Below, piece after piece: positions 26,297 through 35,482 of a stretch of 64,000 bases of DNA. Both the position numbers and the translations under genes were made by a program. Source of the stretch: Thermococcus sp. LS1 (GTDB taxonomy: Archaea > Methanobacteriota_B > Thermococci > Thermococcales > Thermococcaceae); assembly GCF_012027395.1 (NCBI RefSeq), contig NZ_SNUJ01000004.1:1-64000 (forward strand), read 5' to 3'. Positions within the stretch are counted from its first letter, which is position 1, and the number at the start of each line of letters is the position of its first letter. The notes under the pieces were generated by a model, which saw only the letters and a list, made by a program, of their open reading frames with translations, did not search any database and was not told the origin of the DNA.

Positions 26297-27463
26297 ATGG
26301 AGCGCAAACGCCTGGCTGGAATAATCCTGCTCATCATCTCCGCCTTCACCGGAACGATAGCTTTCCGCCTCGCGACTCCGGCGATAGCCTTCTACACGAG
26401 GGATATTCTCCAGGCCTCAATGCTCTCGGTCTCCATCGTTTCCATGTCATTTGTCCTGGCAAGGGCATTTTCGTCTGTTCTTGGTGGTCTCACCCTTGAG
26501 AGAGGCAGGAAGCTCGTTTACATCGGTGCGCTGGCCATGATGGGCAACGCTCTGGCGGTCCATCTCTACCCCCTCACGAGCACCTGGGTTCAGGTGGCCG
26601 GAATAAAGCTTCTCAACGGCTTCCTCAATGGATTGAGCTGGCCAATGGCCCAATTTGTCATAGCAGTGACTACGCCAAACGAGATAAGGGCAAGGGTCAC
26701 ATCGGTTTACTTCCTCTTTGGCAGTATAGCTTCACTCCTCGGCAACTACGTTTACGCCTACACCATTAACCTTGGCTTGTCCGGTCAGATGTGGATCGCC
26801 TCTGCATTCTTTGTATTCACCGGCGTGATAATGCTCCTTGCCTACTTCCTGCTCTACGGCTGGATAGTGCCCAAGAGAAAGAAAACGCCCGATGGGGAGA
26901 AGCCGAGCCTCAACCCAAAAAGGATTCTCATAATCGCGTCGCTGATGGCGATCATAGTTGCCTTCACCTCCGGTGAGATAACCTACATCTATGTTTCCGA
27001 AGCTTTGGGCATGGACAAAGCCAAAACAGCGACGCTTATCGGATGGGCAGGCTTTTTATCGGCACTCCTCAGCTACGTCATCTCCTGGCTCGCCGACGTC
27101 AGGAGCGAGAGAAGGATGGTTGTTCTGACGTCAGTTATGGCAGCGGTCTCTCCAATCCTCGCTGCCGTAAAGACTGCTCCGACAGTTTTTCTTGGCATAT
27201 TTATGGCCCTCTTCGCCTTCCAGAGCTTCAGACCGATTTCGAGGAAAGTCTTGGCTTCATACTATCGCTCTTCATTAGCTATAGGCGGTGTGAACGGAAT
27301 TCAGAACCTCTCGACTTTCGCAGGGGGAATGCTCTTCGGCCTGGCCTACTCGCTCGGGGAAATAAGCGTGGGCGTAACGTTGAACCTCGCCCTGCTTTCC
27401 TTCCTGCCGTTTTCACTGGCACTCCTCTGGGAGTCCGTTAAGCTTAAAGGGACTGGGGAGTAA
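26297..27463 (+). CDS. Major facilitator superfamily transporter
   Basis: A 388-residue membrane protein with about 12 predicted helices in two halves, separated by a basic cytoplasmic loop (VPKRKKTPDGEKPSLNPKR). A conserved-type loop between helices 2 and 3 (GGLTLERGRKLVYIG) matches the MFS A-motif region. The substrate cannot be deduced. The ATG at 26297 is preferred over the TTG one codon earlier, because it is correctly spaced from AAGGTGGT. It is divergent from the aminotransferase, and no partner gene is evident. Confidence 0.85.
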   Translation: MERKRLAGIILLIISAFTGTIAFRLATPAIAFYTRDILQASMLSVSIVSMSFVLARAFSSVLGGLTLERGRKLVYIGALAMMGNALAVHLYPLTSTWVQVAGIKLLNGFLNGLSWPMAQFVIAVTTPNEIRARVTSVYFLFGSIASLLGNYVYAYTINLGLSGQMWIASAFFVFTGVIMLLAYFLLYGWIVPKRKKTPDGEKPSLNPKRILIIASLMAIIVAFTSGEITYIYVSEALGMDKAKTATLIGWAGFLSALLSYVISWLADVRSERRMVVLTSVMAAVSPILAAVKTAPTVFLGIFMALFAFQSFRPISRKVLASYYRSSLAIGGVNGIQNLSTFAGGMLFGLAYSLGEISVGVTLNLALLSFLPFSLALLWESVKLKGTGE

Positions 27464-27484
27464 GATGGGGTGACGGGCTTTCCA

Positions 27485-27498
27485 AAACTTTTATAAGC
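27485..27498 (+). promoter_or_regulatory. TATA box of the L10e gene
   Basis: AAACTTTTATAAGC lies about 60 bp before the ATG at 27552. The leader carries a strong GGAGGTGAGAG ribosome site. Confidence 0.65.
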
Positions 27499-27551
27499 CA
27501 CTCCACTCGCCTAAGTTTAGGCTTAGCTTACGCTCATTTGGAGGTGAGAGT

Positions 27552-28100
27552 ATGGGACTGAGACCAGCCAAGATTGATAGGGACGTTGACAAGCCCGCTT
27601 ACACGAGGAGGGAATACATACGCGGTGCCCCCGGTCCGAAGATAACCATCTTCGACATGGGCAACCTTTCCGCTGAGTTCCAGTACGAGGTGAGCCTTCA
27701 CGCTGAGCAGGCCATGCAGATAAGGCAGAACGCCCTTGAGGCCATCCGTATACAAGTCAACAGGTACCTCCAGAAGAACGTCGGTAGGAGCAACTACCAC
27801 TTCAAGATAAGGGTCTACCCGTTCCAGGTTCTCCGTGAGAATCCGATGGCTACCGGAAGGAATGCAGATCGTTACGGTAACGGTATGCGCAGGCCCTTCG
27901 GAAAGCCAATCGGCCTTGCCGCTCGCGTTAAGAAGGATCAGAAGATACTCACCGTCTGGGTCAACGAGGGCCACCTCAAGTTCGCCCTCGAGGCCATGCG
28001 CAGGGCTGCCATGAAGCTCCCATACAGCGCCTACTACAGGATCTACGACAAGGAAGGCAACGACATTACCAGCAAGGTTCTCTCGACCATGAAACGCTGA
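27552..28100 (+). CDS. rpl10e: Large subunit ribosomal protein L10e (uL16)
   Basis: A 182-residue L10e/L16 family protein ([21 protein letters not shown] start, then [15 protein letters not shown] and [12 protein letters not shown]). It sits near the central protuberance and the tRNA acceptor ends on the large subunit. It is monocistronic here, with its own TATA box and a GC-rich inverted segment after the stop, separate from the main ribosomal operon 4 kb downstream. Confidence 0.96.
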   Translation: MGLRPAKIDRDVDKPAYTRREYIRGAPGPKITIFDMGNLSAEFQYEVSLHAEQAMQIRQNALEAIRIQVNRYLQKNVGRSNYHFKIRVYPFQVLRENPMATGRNADRYGNGMRRPFGKPIGLAARVKKDQKILTVWVNEGHLKFALEAMRRAAMKLPYSAYYRIYDKEGNDITSKVLSTMKR

Positions 28101-28109
28101 CGCACAACG

Positions 28110-28156
28110 CTAAAGCGCAGCGCTGGAGCGCGGCGCTTCCCTTAACCTCTTTTCTG
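28110..28156 (+). terminator. GC-rich imperfect hairpin followed by pyrimidines after L10e
   Basis: AAGCGCAGCGCTGGAGCGCGGCGCTT can fold imperfectly and is followed by CCCTTAACCTCTTTTC. It is a plausible terminator for the monocistronic L10e transcript. Confidence 0.4.
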
Positions 28157-28225
28157 TTCCGTGAAGCTTTGCCATATATTCATAATGATTATTAACGATG
28201 CAACCCCACTTAGATTGGTGAGACG

Positions 28226-29368
28226 ATGGTAAGCTCTCACTTCAGGAACATTCTGCTCAAGCTCGGCATCCCTGAGGAGCGATTATCAGTCCTCGAGGGT
28301 AAGGGGGGCCTCGTCGAAGACGAGTTTGAGGGTATCAAATACGTCCGCTTCCGCGACTCCGCCAAAGGCTTCAGGCGTGGAACCATCGTCTTCGAGAACG
28401 GCGAGGTGGTTCTGGGCTTTCCCCACATAAAGCGCGTCGTCCAGCTTGAGAACGGGATAAGGCGCGTCTTCAAGAACAGGCCTTTCTACGTCGAGGAGAA
28501 GGTCGATGGATACAACGTTAGAGTCGTTAAAGTGGGAGATAAGGTTCTCGCCCTCACAAGAGGAGGCTTCGTCTGTCCCTTCACGACGGAGAGGGTTGAG
28601 GACTTCATAAATTTCGACTTCTTCAGAGACTACCCGAACCTCGTTCTGGCTGGGGAGATGGCCGGGCCTGAAAGCCCTTACCTCGTCGAAGGTCCGCCCT
28701 ACGTGAAGGAGGATATTCAGTTCTTCCTCTTTGACATCCAGGAGAAGGGGAGTGGGAAGAGCCTTTCCGTAGAGGAAAGGCTGAAGCTCGCTGAAGAATA
28801 TGGAATTCCCCACGTTGAAGTGTTCGGAGTTTATGATCGACGCCGCATTGACGACCTCTACGACCTCATTGAGAGGCTCCACCGCGAGAGAAGAGAAGGA
28901 ATCGTCATGAAGAGCCCCGACATGAAGAAGGTGGCGAAGTACGTAACGCCCTACGCTAACATCAACGACGTCAGGATAGGCTCGCACATATTCTTTGACC
29001 TGCCACACGGCTACTTCATGCAGCGGATTAAGCGCCTCGCTTTCTATCTAGCGGAGAAGCACATCAAGGGTGAGGAGTTCGATGAGTATGCCAAAGCCCT
29101 GGGGAAGGCACTGCTACGGCCCTTCGTTGAGAGCATCCACGAGGTGGCCAACGGCGGCGAGGTCGAGGAGGTCTTCACGGTGAGGGTCAAGAACATAACG
29201 ACCGCCCATAAAATGGTGACCCACTTCGAGAGGCTCGGAGTTAAGATCCATATCGAGGACATCGAGGACTTGAAGAACGGCTACTGGAGGATAACCTTCA
29301 AGCGAGTTTACCCAGATGCCACGCGCGAGATTAGAGAACTGTGGAACGGATTGGCTTTTGTGGACTGA
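28226..29368 (+). CDS. ATP-dependent RNA ligase (Rnl3 / Pab1020 type)
   Basis: A 380-residue nucleotidyltransferase. The adenylated lysine is K92 in motif I EEKVDGYNVR. Later motifs include LAGEMAGPESPY, the strand IQFFLFDIQ and motif V EGIVMKSPDMKK. Length and the C-terminal dimerisation region match the archaeal homodimeric RNA ligases, which circularise or join RNA 5'-phosphate and 3'-OH ends. The ATG at 28226 follows GGTGAGACG. It is alone in its transcript unit. Confidence 0.9.
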   Translation: MVSSHFRNILLKLGIPEERLSVLEGKGGLVEDEFEGIKYVRFRDSAKGFRRGTIVFENGEVVLGFPHIKRVVQLENGIRRVFKNRPFYVEEKVDGYNVRVVKVGDKVLALTRGGFVCPFTTERVEDFINFDFFRDYPNLVLAGEMAGPESPYLVEGPPYVKEDIQFFLFDIQEKGSGKSLSVEERLKLAEEYGIPHVEVFGVYDRRRIDDLYDLIERLHRERREGIVMKSPDMKKVAKYVTPYANINDVRIGSHIFFDLPHGYFMQRIKRLAFYLAEKHIKGEEFDEYAKALGKALLRPFVESIHEVANGGEVEEVFTVRVKNITTAHKMVTHFERLGVKIHIEDIEDLKNGYWRITFKRVYPDATREIRELWNGLAFVD

Positions 29369-29386
29369 GTTTCTCTCGCTTTGTTT

Positions 29387-29494
29387 TTGAGGCAGGCGTT
29401 CTCTATTAAAGCGCTGGGAATGATAATCGCCATTATGATAATCGCGGTTATCATCTCGTTGGCCGTTTTCATTTTTCGACGCACGATTATATAA
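29387..29494 (+). CDS. Possible 35-residue membrane peptide
   Basis: The open frame TTG...TAA could encode a single hydrophobic helix (MIIAIMIIAVIISLAVFIF) ending in RRTII, from a TTG at 29387 or an ATG at 29420. The composition is striking and protein-like. There is no good ribosome site at either start and no clear promoter, so it may be a relic. It lies 18 bp after the RNA ligase gene. Confidence 0.3.
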   Translation: MRQAFSIKALGMIIAIMIIAVIISLAVFIFRRTII

Positions 29495-29591
29495 TTGGAA
29501 TTCGAAAATCTGTGGATCCAAGAAGGGCCTTATAGCTCGAGAGTCTCGAAAGGCTTATTTCTCCTGGGGGAGAAGTTTGAGGAGTGGTGTG

Positions 29592-30595
29592 ATGTTCTTC
29601 AAGAAAAAGAAAAAGGAGGAAAAGCCGAAGAAGAGTTACGAGGAAATGCTAGAGGAATGGGCAAGGAAATACGGCCTGCCAAAAGAGTCTGTAAGACATC
29701 TTGCATCCCTATACAGCAACGCTAATGAAGGTCTCCTAAAAATACTGGCGAGGGCAGACCCCGAAGGGCGGCACGACAGGGTTTCAAAAGCCCTGGGAAC
29801 AAAGAAGATGCCTGAAGGATATATATAACCCACATAGAAAAAGCGGAGTATCAAAAACTGAGAGCTGAGCGAGATCCCCGCGCAGCAAGATTCCCAATAC
29901 TCCACGGATTACTTACCCTTGCATTAATCCACCACACCGGAAGCAGCATAGATTCCATAGGCGAGGCTGTCCGCGAGGCCCTGGACAACTGGGTAATACA
30001 AGATCTATATTATGATGACATAAAGAAAGATCCAGACTCATTCATAGAAGAACTAATAACACAGCTGGAGGATCGTCACCTGATAATAGATAAGGATTCT
30101 ACGAGGAGAAATTTGCAAAAGGCTCTCGAGTTGGCTATCAAGATAGTTGACAAGATGCCGCCTGACTTCAGAGACCCCGAAAAGGTACATGCAGTCAGCA
30201 AGGCAATATCCGGCGTGGCAGACGATCCTTTCCACATTCTCAAACAAGCGGGCATTGACATCGAGCCAGAACTTGAAGAGTTCCGGCAGTTCTTGGCGGA
30301 GATCAGCGGGAAGAAACCACCAGCACCGAAGTTCAAGCAGGTGGAGTTCCAGAACGCAAACCTCCCAGAAAGCCTCAAGCTCGAAGTCCTCTCCATCCTC
30401 AAAGCCTTGGAATTCGCGGACTACTCCGAGAGCGCGAAGGAAAAGGCCATTAAAAAGCTCACCTCGATGCTTGGGGAGCTCTCAAGGGAGAGGCTGACCC
30501 CGGAGAACCTCCAAAAAATTGGCCTCACAGCCTTCGCGGTTGAGATTATAAAGCGGGGTGAGTTTGACAGGGTGGAAGAGATAAAGAAACTCTGA
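29592..30595 (+). pseudogene. Hypothetical protein gene split by a frameshift in a TA repeat
   Basis: The first frame (29592-29828, 78 residues, MFFKKKKKEEKPKKSYEEML) ends at a TAA inside GGATATATATAACCC. The second frame is open from 29816 to the TGA at 30593-30595, with protein-like composition throughout. Removing one TA from the repeat joins them (EGYITHIEKAEYQ) into a continuous 333-residue, helical, charged protein with a Lys-rich N-terminus. I do not recognise the family. It may be a true mutation, a hypervariable dinucleotide tract, recoding, or a sequencing error. Confidence 0.7.
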
Positions 30596-30608
30596 GCATC
30601 ACTCCCGC

Positions 30609-30750
30609 TTAGAGCTCCATGAAGACCCTCTCCAGCACGGGGTCTGAGATTCTATACCTCCTGTTTCTTTCTCCACGTAACCTGACTTCACGAGGTTCTT
30701 AAGCAGGGCCGAGAAGTTGGAGTTGCTAGGAGCCAATCTTCCGGCACGTG
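30609..30750 (-). pseudogene. C-terminal remnant of an archaeal AAA ATPase with winged helix
   Basis: Minus-strand translation gives SNSNFSALLKNLVKSGYVEKE and, after a frame change within about 10 bases, RNRRYRISDPVLERVFMEL followed by TAA at 30609-30611. This matches the C-terminal winged-helix end of the abundant Thermococcales ATPases (typically ...LLRNLVxxGYVEK...YRIxDPVLRxVF). No P-loop part remains; upstream sequence passes into the repeat island. It is therefore a decayed gene end. Confidence 0.55.
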
Positions 30751-30762
30751 GGAATGGCACTA

Positions 30763-30799
30763 ACTTGCACCCCCACAAGTAACTTGCACCCCTGCAAGT
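30763..30799. repeat. Tandem pair of 18-bp palindromes
   Basis: ACTTGCACCCCCACAAGT (30763-30780) and ACTTGCACCCCTGCAAGT (30782-30799) are adjacent copies with a 19-bp period. Each is itself an inverted repeat; the second is perfect (ACTTGCA-CCCC-TGCAAGT). Confidence 0.8.
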
Positions 30800-30829
30800 T
30801 AGGCATCCTTCCGGTTGGGCACAAGGCAT

Positions 30830-30894
30830 CTTTGCACAAGCAAAGTTGGGGGTGTGGGGGCGTCAGCCCCCCAGCAACCTTTGCTTGTGCAAAG
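30830..30894. repeat. Perfect 16-bp inverted repeat around a G/C-rich inner stem
   Basis: CTTTGCACAAGCAAAG (30830-30845) is the exact reverse complement of CTTTGCTTGTGCAAAG (30879-30894). The 33-bp spacer can add an inner GTTG/CAAC and GGGGC-GTCA-GCCCC stem. RNA from either strand would form one long hairpin. No gene overlaps it. Confidence 0.85.
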
Positions 30895-31232
30895 CTTGAC
30901 CAAATGGTTCTGACACTATTTAATCGTCTTGGAGCAGTTCGTACGTGCTTTGTAATAGGGGGAGTTTTAGGGGGCTTTCTTGGGTGGAGTAGTCAATATT
31001 TGCTGGGTTTATCCCTTCCGCGCCCTTCGGGCGCTACTGAAAGTAAACCCATCTTAGAAAAATATCTGCTTAAGGAGGAAAGCCTCTAGAATTAGGGCAC
31101 CTGAAAAGCACGTACAAACTTTGATGAAACTTTGCGAAGGCAAAGTTTCCTTCCGTGGGGTGAAACCCCGCATCGGGGGTTTGAGAGTACAGGAAGCTTT
31201 TGGAAAAAGCTTCACCAAAAGTTCGTAGCTCT
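30846..31232 (+). repeat. Degenerate dispersed repeat, copy A
   Basis: Blocks here recur inverted at 50128-50545. They include GTGTGGGGGCGTCAGCCC, ACTTTGATGAAACTTTGC followed by GCAAAGTTTC, and TTTGAGAGTACAGGAA followed by AGCTTCACCAAAA. The order of blocks is the same in both copies, with different spacers. The stretch also has the hairpin GCGCCCTTCGGGCGC (31020-31034). No credible gene is present. Confidence 0.7.
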
Positions 31233-31338
31233 TAGTTGTAGTTATGCTCTGAATACGGAGGTTTTCAAGTCAGGTGCCAACGTTTTAAGTGAGAACCTGT
31301 CTTGGTTCTTTCTTTTGATGGGGTTTAGCTTGAAAAAA

Positions 31339-31355
31339 GACGCCCATAGGGCGTC
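31339..31355 (+). terminator. GACGCCC/GGGCGTC hairpin
   Basis: GACGCCCATAGGGCGTC is a 7-bp perfect stem with a 3-base loop, preceded by A6 and followed by A5. A near-identical hairpin (GACGCCCGAAGGGCGTC) sits at 50271-50287 in the second repeat island. Confidence 0.55.
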
Positions 31356-31456
31356 AAAAATGGTAAACCCCTCTTAAAGGGGTATTTTGGAGTCGAGGTT
31401 CTTTGTGTTAAATTCTCCGATAATAAAAAACCACCTGAGAATTGATATTTCAGTAA

Positions 31457-31520
31457 GGAGCTACCAACCTTGCTCAAACTTCGCGAAGGCGAACAAGCTT
31501 TTAGAAAAAGCTTGACCAAA
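31457..31520 (+). repeat. Degenerate dispersed repeat, partial copy B
   Basis: GAGCTACCAACCTTGCTCAA, then CTTCGCGAAGGCG and CAAGCTTTTAGAAAAAGCTT, repeat the blocks seen at 31116-31232 and, inverted, at 50128-50170 and 50391-50460, with substitutions. Confidence 0.6.
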
Positions 31521-31800
31521 AGAGTTCCCTTTCTGCCAAATTGACAGAGAATAAAAGTGTGCACTATTAAAGCAGCACTTTTAAATTAGGGTTTAATCCC
31601 TAAAATGAGTCATTGAAGAGGTTTCACATCCTTTTTGGCGTCCTTTGGACGCCTTGTGGGGGGTGAAACATTGTAAACTGCCATCTGAAGAGTAACCCTG
31701 CCGAAAATTGGCATTCCAAAATCTCACACAAATTTTCCGCCAGCGCTTGCGCAAGCAAGGGCTGATTGCAAAAATTTTGTACACCTCCAAACCCAAAAAA
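31521..31800. other. Gene-free AT-rich interval with nested hairpin
   Basis: No protein-like frame is seen. GGCGTCCTTTGGACGCC (31637-31653) is a perfect 7-bp hairpin. It is enclosed by GTTTCAC (31621-31627) and GTGAAAC (31663-31669), forming a nested structure related to the other island hairpins. Confidence 0.6.
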
Positions 31801-31817
31801 GGGTGGAAGGGTTCGAA

Positions 31818-31831
31818 AGCCTTTTAAATAG
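31818..31831 (+). promoter_or_regulatory. TATA box of the ribosomal superoperon
   Basis: AGCCTTTTAAATAG lies about 62 bp upstream of the ATG at 31887. Transcription would start near 31850, so any start codon before that point (an open frame begins at 31803) cannot be used. Confidence 0.65.
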
Positions 31832-31886
31832 TCTCCATAGACTTCCCCTCAGCTTTAGAGTACTCATAGCGAAGGATGACGGAAAA

Positions 31887-32657
31887 ATGGCCTGGCACAT
31901 CTTCATTCCCGATTCGCTCCTCGAAGAAACCGACGACCCGAAAATCAGGACGTACAAAGTTGGACAGATAGCCAGGGCGGCAGCGATATTCGGCGTCGAG
32001 CACATCTGGATTTACAGGGCCGGCGGGAAGGACGGAAGGTTCATCAAGCTCATCCTCGAGTACGCGGAAACGCCCCAGTACCTCAGGAAGAGGCTCTTCC
32101 CCCTCATGCCCGAACTCAAGTACGTTGGCGTGATTCCCCCGCTCAGAACGCCCCACCACAAGCTCAAGGGCAAGCCCAAGGTTGGAGAAATCCGTGAAGG
32201 CTTCGCCTTCAGGCGGGGGAAAAGGACGCTGGCGGACATCGGCCTCGACGAGCTCGCTTTGGTAGAGGGGGACGTTGAGGGGCGCGCAACGTTCAGAATT
32301 GTCTCAACGAGGCCGCTTAGGGTCATACCAGCGAAGCCAGAGGAGTACTGGGGATACAGGGTGCACCTCACGAAAAAGTCCTTAGCAAAAACACTTAAAA
32401 AGGCCGGGCTTGACTTGGCAATCGCCACCTCCAGGAAGGGGCAAGACATTCGAGACGTGAAGCTTCCCCCGCTCGAGGGGGAGGTCGGATTCATCTTCGG
32501 CTCACCGAGGAAGGGCGTGATGGAGCTCCTCGGCGAGGAGGATTATCCCTTTGATCTAATCCTCAACACCATTCCAAATCAGCGGACAGCTACCGTCCGC
32601 ACCGAGGAGGCCGTCTTGGCCACCCTTGCGGTGTTTAATCTCATAAGGAGGGATTGA
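31887..32657 (+). CDS. SPOUT-fold RNA methyltransferase leading the ribosomal operon
   Basis: A 256-residue protein of the archaeal/eukaryotic SPOUT family related to C9orf114 (DUF171). It has an N-terminal half with an inserted beta-barrel-like region ([22 protein letters not shown]). The C-terminal knot region is [17 protein letters not shown] and [23 protein letters not shown], the S-adenosylmethionine-binding part. The RNA target is not known. Its place directly before L3, one base after its stop, is conserved in Thermococcales and suggests a ribosome-related role. The ATG at 31887 is the first usable start after the predicted transcription start. Confidence 0.88.
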   Translation: MAWHIFIPDSLLEETDDPKIRTYKVGQIARAAAIFGVEHIWIYRAGGKDGRFIKLILEYAETPQYLRKRLFPLMPELKYVGVIPPLRTPHHKLKGKPKVGEIREGFAFRRGKRTLADIGLDELALVEGDVEGRATFRIVSTRPLRVIPAKPEEYWGYRVHLTKKSLAKTLKKAGLDLAIATSRKGQDIRDVKLPPLEGEVGFIFGSPRKGVMELLGEEDYPFDLILNTIPNQRTATVRTEEAVLATLAVFNLIRRD

Positions 32658-32658
32658 G

Positions 32659-33702
32659 ATGGGAAAAATACACAGGCCAAGGAGAGGTTCATTGGCTTAC
32701 TCCCCAAGAAAGAGGGCTAAGAGCATAGTCCCGAGAATCAGGAAGTGGCCGAAGGACAGCGAGGTCAGGATGCTCGGTTTCGCCGGCTACAAAGCTGGCA
32801 TGACCCACATCCTCATGATAGACGACAGGCCAGGGCTCACCAAGGGCAAGGAGATATTTATGCCGGTCACGGTAGTCGAGGTCCCGCCGCTCTTCGTCTA
32901 CGGCATCAGGGCCTACAGGCAGGGCTACCTCGGACTTGAAACTGCCACCGAGGTCTGGTTCCACGAGCTCAACGACTACGTCAAGAGGAGGATAAAGACC
33001 CTGCCGAAGGACTACAACGAGGAGGCCTTCCAGGCCAAGCTTGGCCAGCTTGAGGACCTCGTCAACGATGGCGAGATAGTTGACGTCAGACTGCTCGTCC
33101 ACACCCAGCCGTGGCTCATCAAGCTCAAGAAGAAGCCCGAGGTTATGGAGTACGCCATCGGTGGCGACGACGTCAAGGCCAAGTTTGACTACGCCAAGGA
33201 GAAGATAGGCAAGGAGCTCCGCGCGAGCGAGGTTCTCCACGAGGGAGAGCTCCTCGACGTCATAGCCGTCACCAAGGGCAAGGGAACCCAGGGCCCAGTC
33301 AAGAGGTGGGGAATAAAGATCCAGTTCCACAAGGCCCAGAGGGCTGGAAAGGGCAGGCACGTCGGTAACCTTGGTCCATGGCACCCGACCAGGGTCATGT
33401 GGACCGTTCCGCAGGCCGGTCAGATGGGCTTCCACCACAGGACTGAGTTCAACAAGAGGCTCATCGCCATAGGCGAGAACGGCAAGCTCAAGCTCGACGA
33501 GAAGAACGAGATAGAGATTACCCCGAAGGGAGGCTTCCCGCACTACGGCATCATAAGGAGCGACTTCCTCATGATACAGGGCACTATACCGGGTTCCTTC
33601 AAGAGGATAATCAGGGTCAGGCCGGCTATAAGGCCGCCGAAGAAGAAGCCGCCCGTTGAGAGGCCGCAGATAACCTACATCAGTAGGGAATCCAAGCAGT
33701 GA
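32659..33702 (+). CDS. rpl3p: Large subunit ribosomal protein L3
   Basis: A 347-residue archaeal L3 with the basic N-terminal extension ([20 protein letters not shown]) and the conserved [20 protein letters not shown] and [14 protein letters not shown] segments that reach toward the peptidyl transferase centre. It begins 1 bp after the SPOUT gene stop. It is the first ribosomal protein gene of the superoperon. Confidence 0.97.
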   Translation: MGKIHRPRRGSLAYSPRKRAKSIVPRIRKWPKDSEVRMLGFAGYKAGMTHILMIDDRPGLTKGKEIFMPVTVVEVPPLFVYGIRAYRQGYLGLETATEVWFHELNDYVKRRIKTLPKDYNEEAFQAKLGQLEDLVNDGEIVDVRLLVHTQPWLIKLKKKPEVMEYAIGGDDVKAKFDYAKEKIGKELRASEVLHEGELLDVIAVTKGKGTQGPVKRWGIKIQFHKAQRAGKGRHVGNLGPWHPTRVMWTVPQAGQMGFHHRTEFNKRLIAIGENGKLKLDEKNEIEITPKGGFPHYGIIRSDFLMIQGTIPGSFKRIIRVRPAIRPPKKKPPVERPQITYISRESKQ

Positions 33703-33712
33703 GGTGAGATAG

Positions 33713-34480
33713 ATGAAGGTTAAGGTTTTCAATCTCGAAGGCGAGCCAGTCGAGGAGATAGAGCTTCCAAAGGTCTTTGCCACTCCCTTCAGGCCCGACC
33801 TCATCAGGAGGGCTGTCATCGCCTCATGGACCCACAGGATTCAGCCCCAGGGTAGGGACCCGCTCGCTGGAAAGAGAAGGGTCACAGAGAACATCGGAAA
33901 GGGCCACGGAATGGCGAGAGTTGAGAGGATAAAGACCTCCCCGAGGTTTGCCGCCTTCGTCCCATTCGCGAGGGGCGGAAGGAGGACCCACCCGCCGAAG
34001 GTCGAGAAGATAATCTGGGAGGACATCAACAAGAAGGAGCGCAGGCTCGCCATCATGAGCGCCATAGCTGCCACCGCCAACTACGACCTCGTTAGGGCCA
34101 GAGGTCACATCGTTGACAACATTCCGCAGGTTCCGCTCGTTGTCGTCGACGACCTCGAGAAGGTCTTCAAGACCGCCCAGACTAGGGAGATCTTCAAGAA
34201 GCTCGGCGTCTGGGACGACATAGAGAGGGCCAAGAAGAACACCAAGATACGGGCCGGTAAGGGTAAGATGCGCGGAAGGCGCTACAAGAAGGCCAAGGGC
34301 CCGCTCATCGTTGTCGCCAAGAACGAGGGAATCGTCCAGGGAGCCAGGAACCACCCGGGTGTCGATGTCGTCACCGTCGAGAACCTCGGCGTCGAGCTGC
34401 TCGCTCCGGGTACCCACCCGGGAAGGCTCACCATCTGGACCAAGGGCGCTATAGAGAGGCTTAGGGAGATTTACGGGTGA
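33713..34480 (+). CDS. rpl4p: Large subunit ribosomal protein L4
   Basis: A 255-residue L4 of the archaeal/eukaryal type. The exit-tunnel loop is near residues 40-100 ([20 protein letters not shown] and [15 protein letters not shown]). The globular domain follows ([20 protein letters not shown]). It comes 10 bp after L3, preceded by GAGGTGAGATAG. Confidence 0.97.
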   Translation: MKVKVFNLEGEPVEEIELPKVFATPFRPDLIRRAVIASWTHRIQPQGRDPLAGKRRVTENIGKGHGMARVERIKTSPRFAAFVPFARGGRRTHPPKVEKIIWEDINKKERRLAIMSAIAATANYDLVRARGHIVDNIPQVPLVVVDDLEKVFKTAQTREIFKKLGVWDDIERAKKNTKIRAGKGKMRGRRYKKAKGPLIVVAKNEGIVQGARNHPGVDVVTVENLGVELLAPGTHPGRLTIWTKGAIERLREIYG

Positions 34481-34486
34481 TGAGAG

Positions 34487-34747
34487 ATGGACCCATACAA
34501 GGTTATTATCAGGCCGGTCGTCACCGAGAAGGCCGTTGCCATGATCGAGAACGAGAACAAGCTCACCTTCATAGTTGACAGGCGCGCCACCAAGCAGGAC
34601 ATCAAGAGGGCCGTGGAAGCGATGTTCGACGTCAAGGTCGAGAAGGTCAATACCCTCATCACCATGAGGGGAGAGAAGAAGGCCTACGTGAAGCTCAAGC
34701 CTGAGTACAGCGCAAGTGAGATTGCTGCCAGGATAGGATTGTTCTGA
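34487..34747 (+). CDS. rpl23p: Large subunit ribosomal protein L23
   Basis: An 86-residue L23 ([20 protein letters not shown] start and [16 protein letters not shown]). It forms the rim of the exit tunnel and the main docking site for signal recognition particle and the Sec translocon. It lies 6 bp after L4. Confidence 0.97.
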   Translation: MDPYKVIIRPVVTEKAVAMIENENKLTFIVDRRATKQDIKRAVEAMFDVKVEKVNTLITMRGEKKAYVKLKPEYSASEIAARIGLF

Positions 34748-34760
34748 CGGGGTGAGTGAG

Positions 34761-35480
34761 ATGGGAAAGAGTTTGATTCAACAGAGGAGAGGTAAGGGAA
34801 CCACGACCTTTAGGGCCCCCTCCCACAGGTACAGGGGTGCCGTCAGGTACGTTCCGCTCAACCTGACAAAGGAGAAGACCATCGTCGGTAAGGTCGTTGA
34901 GATACTCCACGACCCTGGAAGGACCGCTCCAGTGGCTCGCGTCAAGTTCGAGAATGGCATGGAGAAGCTCATTATCGCTCCCGAGGGAATCCTCGTCGGC
35001 GAGGAGATTGCCATAGGACCGAACGCTCCAATCAAGATAGGCAACACCCTCCCGCTTGCCATGATACCGGAGGGAAGCTACGTCTATGACATAGAGGGAG
35101 CCCCTGGAGACGGCGGTAAGTACGTTCGCGCTGGCGGTGCCTACGCCCTCGTCGTCAGCAGGGAGAAGGACAAGGTCATCGTCCAGCTTCCGAGCGGCGA
35201 GCTCAAGCAGTTCAACCCAATGTGCAGGGCTACCATTGGTGTCGTTGCCGGTGGCGGTAGGCTCGAGAAGCCCATAGTCAAGGCAGGAAAGGCATACTAC
35301 ATCGCCAAGGCAAGGAACAGGTTCTGGCCGAAGCCGAGGGGTGTCAAGATGAACGCCGTCAACCACCCACACGGTGGTAAGGAGCACCACATCGGCAGGC
35401 CGAGCACCGTTTCGCGTAGAGCTCCGCCCGGAAGGAAGGTTGGTCACATAGCCGCGAGAAGAACTGGTAGGAGGAAGTGA
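34761..35480 (+). CDS. rpl2p: Large subunit ribosomal protein L2
   Basis: A 239-residue L2 with the conserved C-terminal region that organises the peptidyl transferase centre ([19 protein letters not shown]). The frame is open from 34752. The ATG at 34761, after GGGGTGAGTGAG, is the correct start ([20 protein letters not shown]). Confidence 0.97.
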   Translation: MGKSLIQQRRGKGTTTFRAPSHRYRGAVRYVPLNLTKEKTIVGKVVEILHDPGRTAPVARVKFENGMEKLIIAPEGILVGEEIAIGPNAPIKIGNTLPLAMIPEGSYVYDIEGAPGDGGKYVRAGGAYALVVSREKDKVIVQLPSGELKQFNPMCRATIGVVAGGGRLEKPIVKAGKAYYIAKARNRFWPKPRGVKMNAVNHPHGGKEHHIGRPSTVSRRAPPGRKVGHIAARRTGRRK

Positions 35481-35482
35481 AG

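Noticed and set aside
30763-30894. CRISPR array
   Set aside because: There are only two adjacent palindromic units, without regular spacers and without cas genes.
30748-31377. Open frames of 80-113 codons in the repeat island
   Set aside because: They cross hairpins and repeats, lack ribosome sites, and show no protein-like composition.
31803-31886. N-terminal extension of the SPOUT methyltransferase
   Set aside because: The TATA box at 31818-31831 lies inside this extension, so it would not be transcribed.
32689-33819. 376-codon minus-strand frame opposite L3
   Set aside because: It is the mirror of the highly biased L3 codons; similar mirrors occur opposite most ribosomal genes here.
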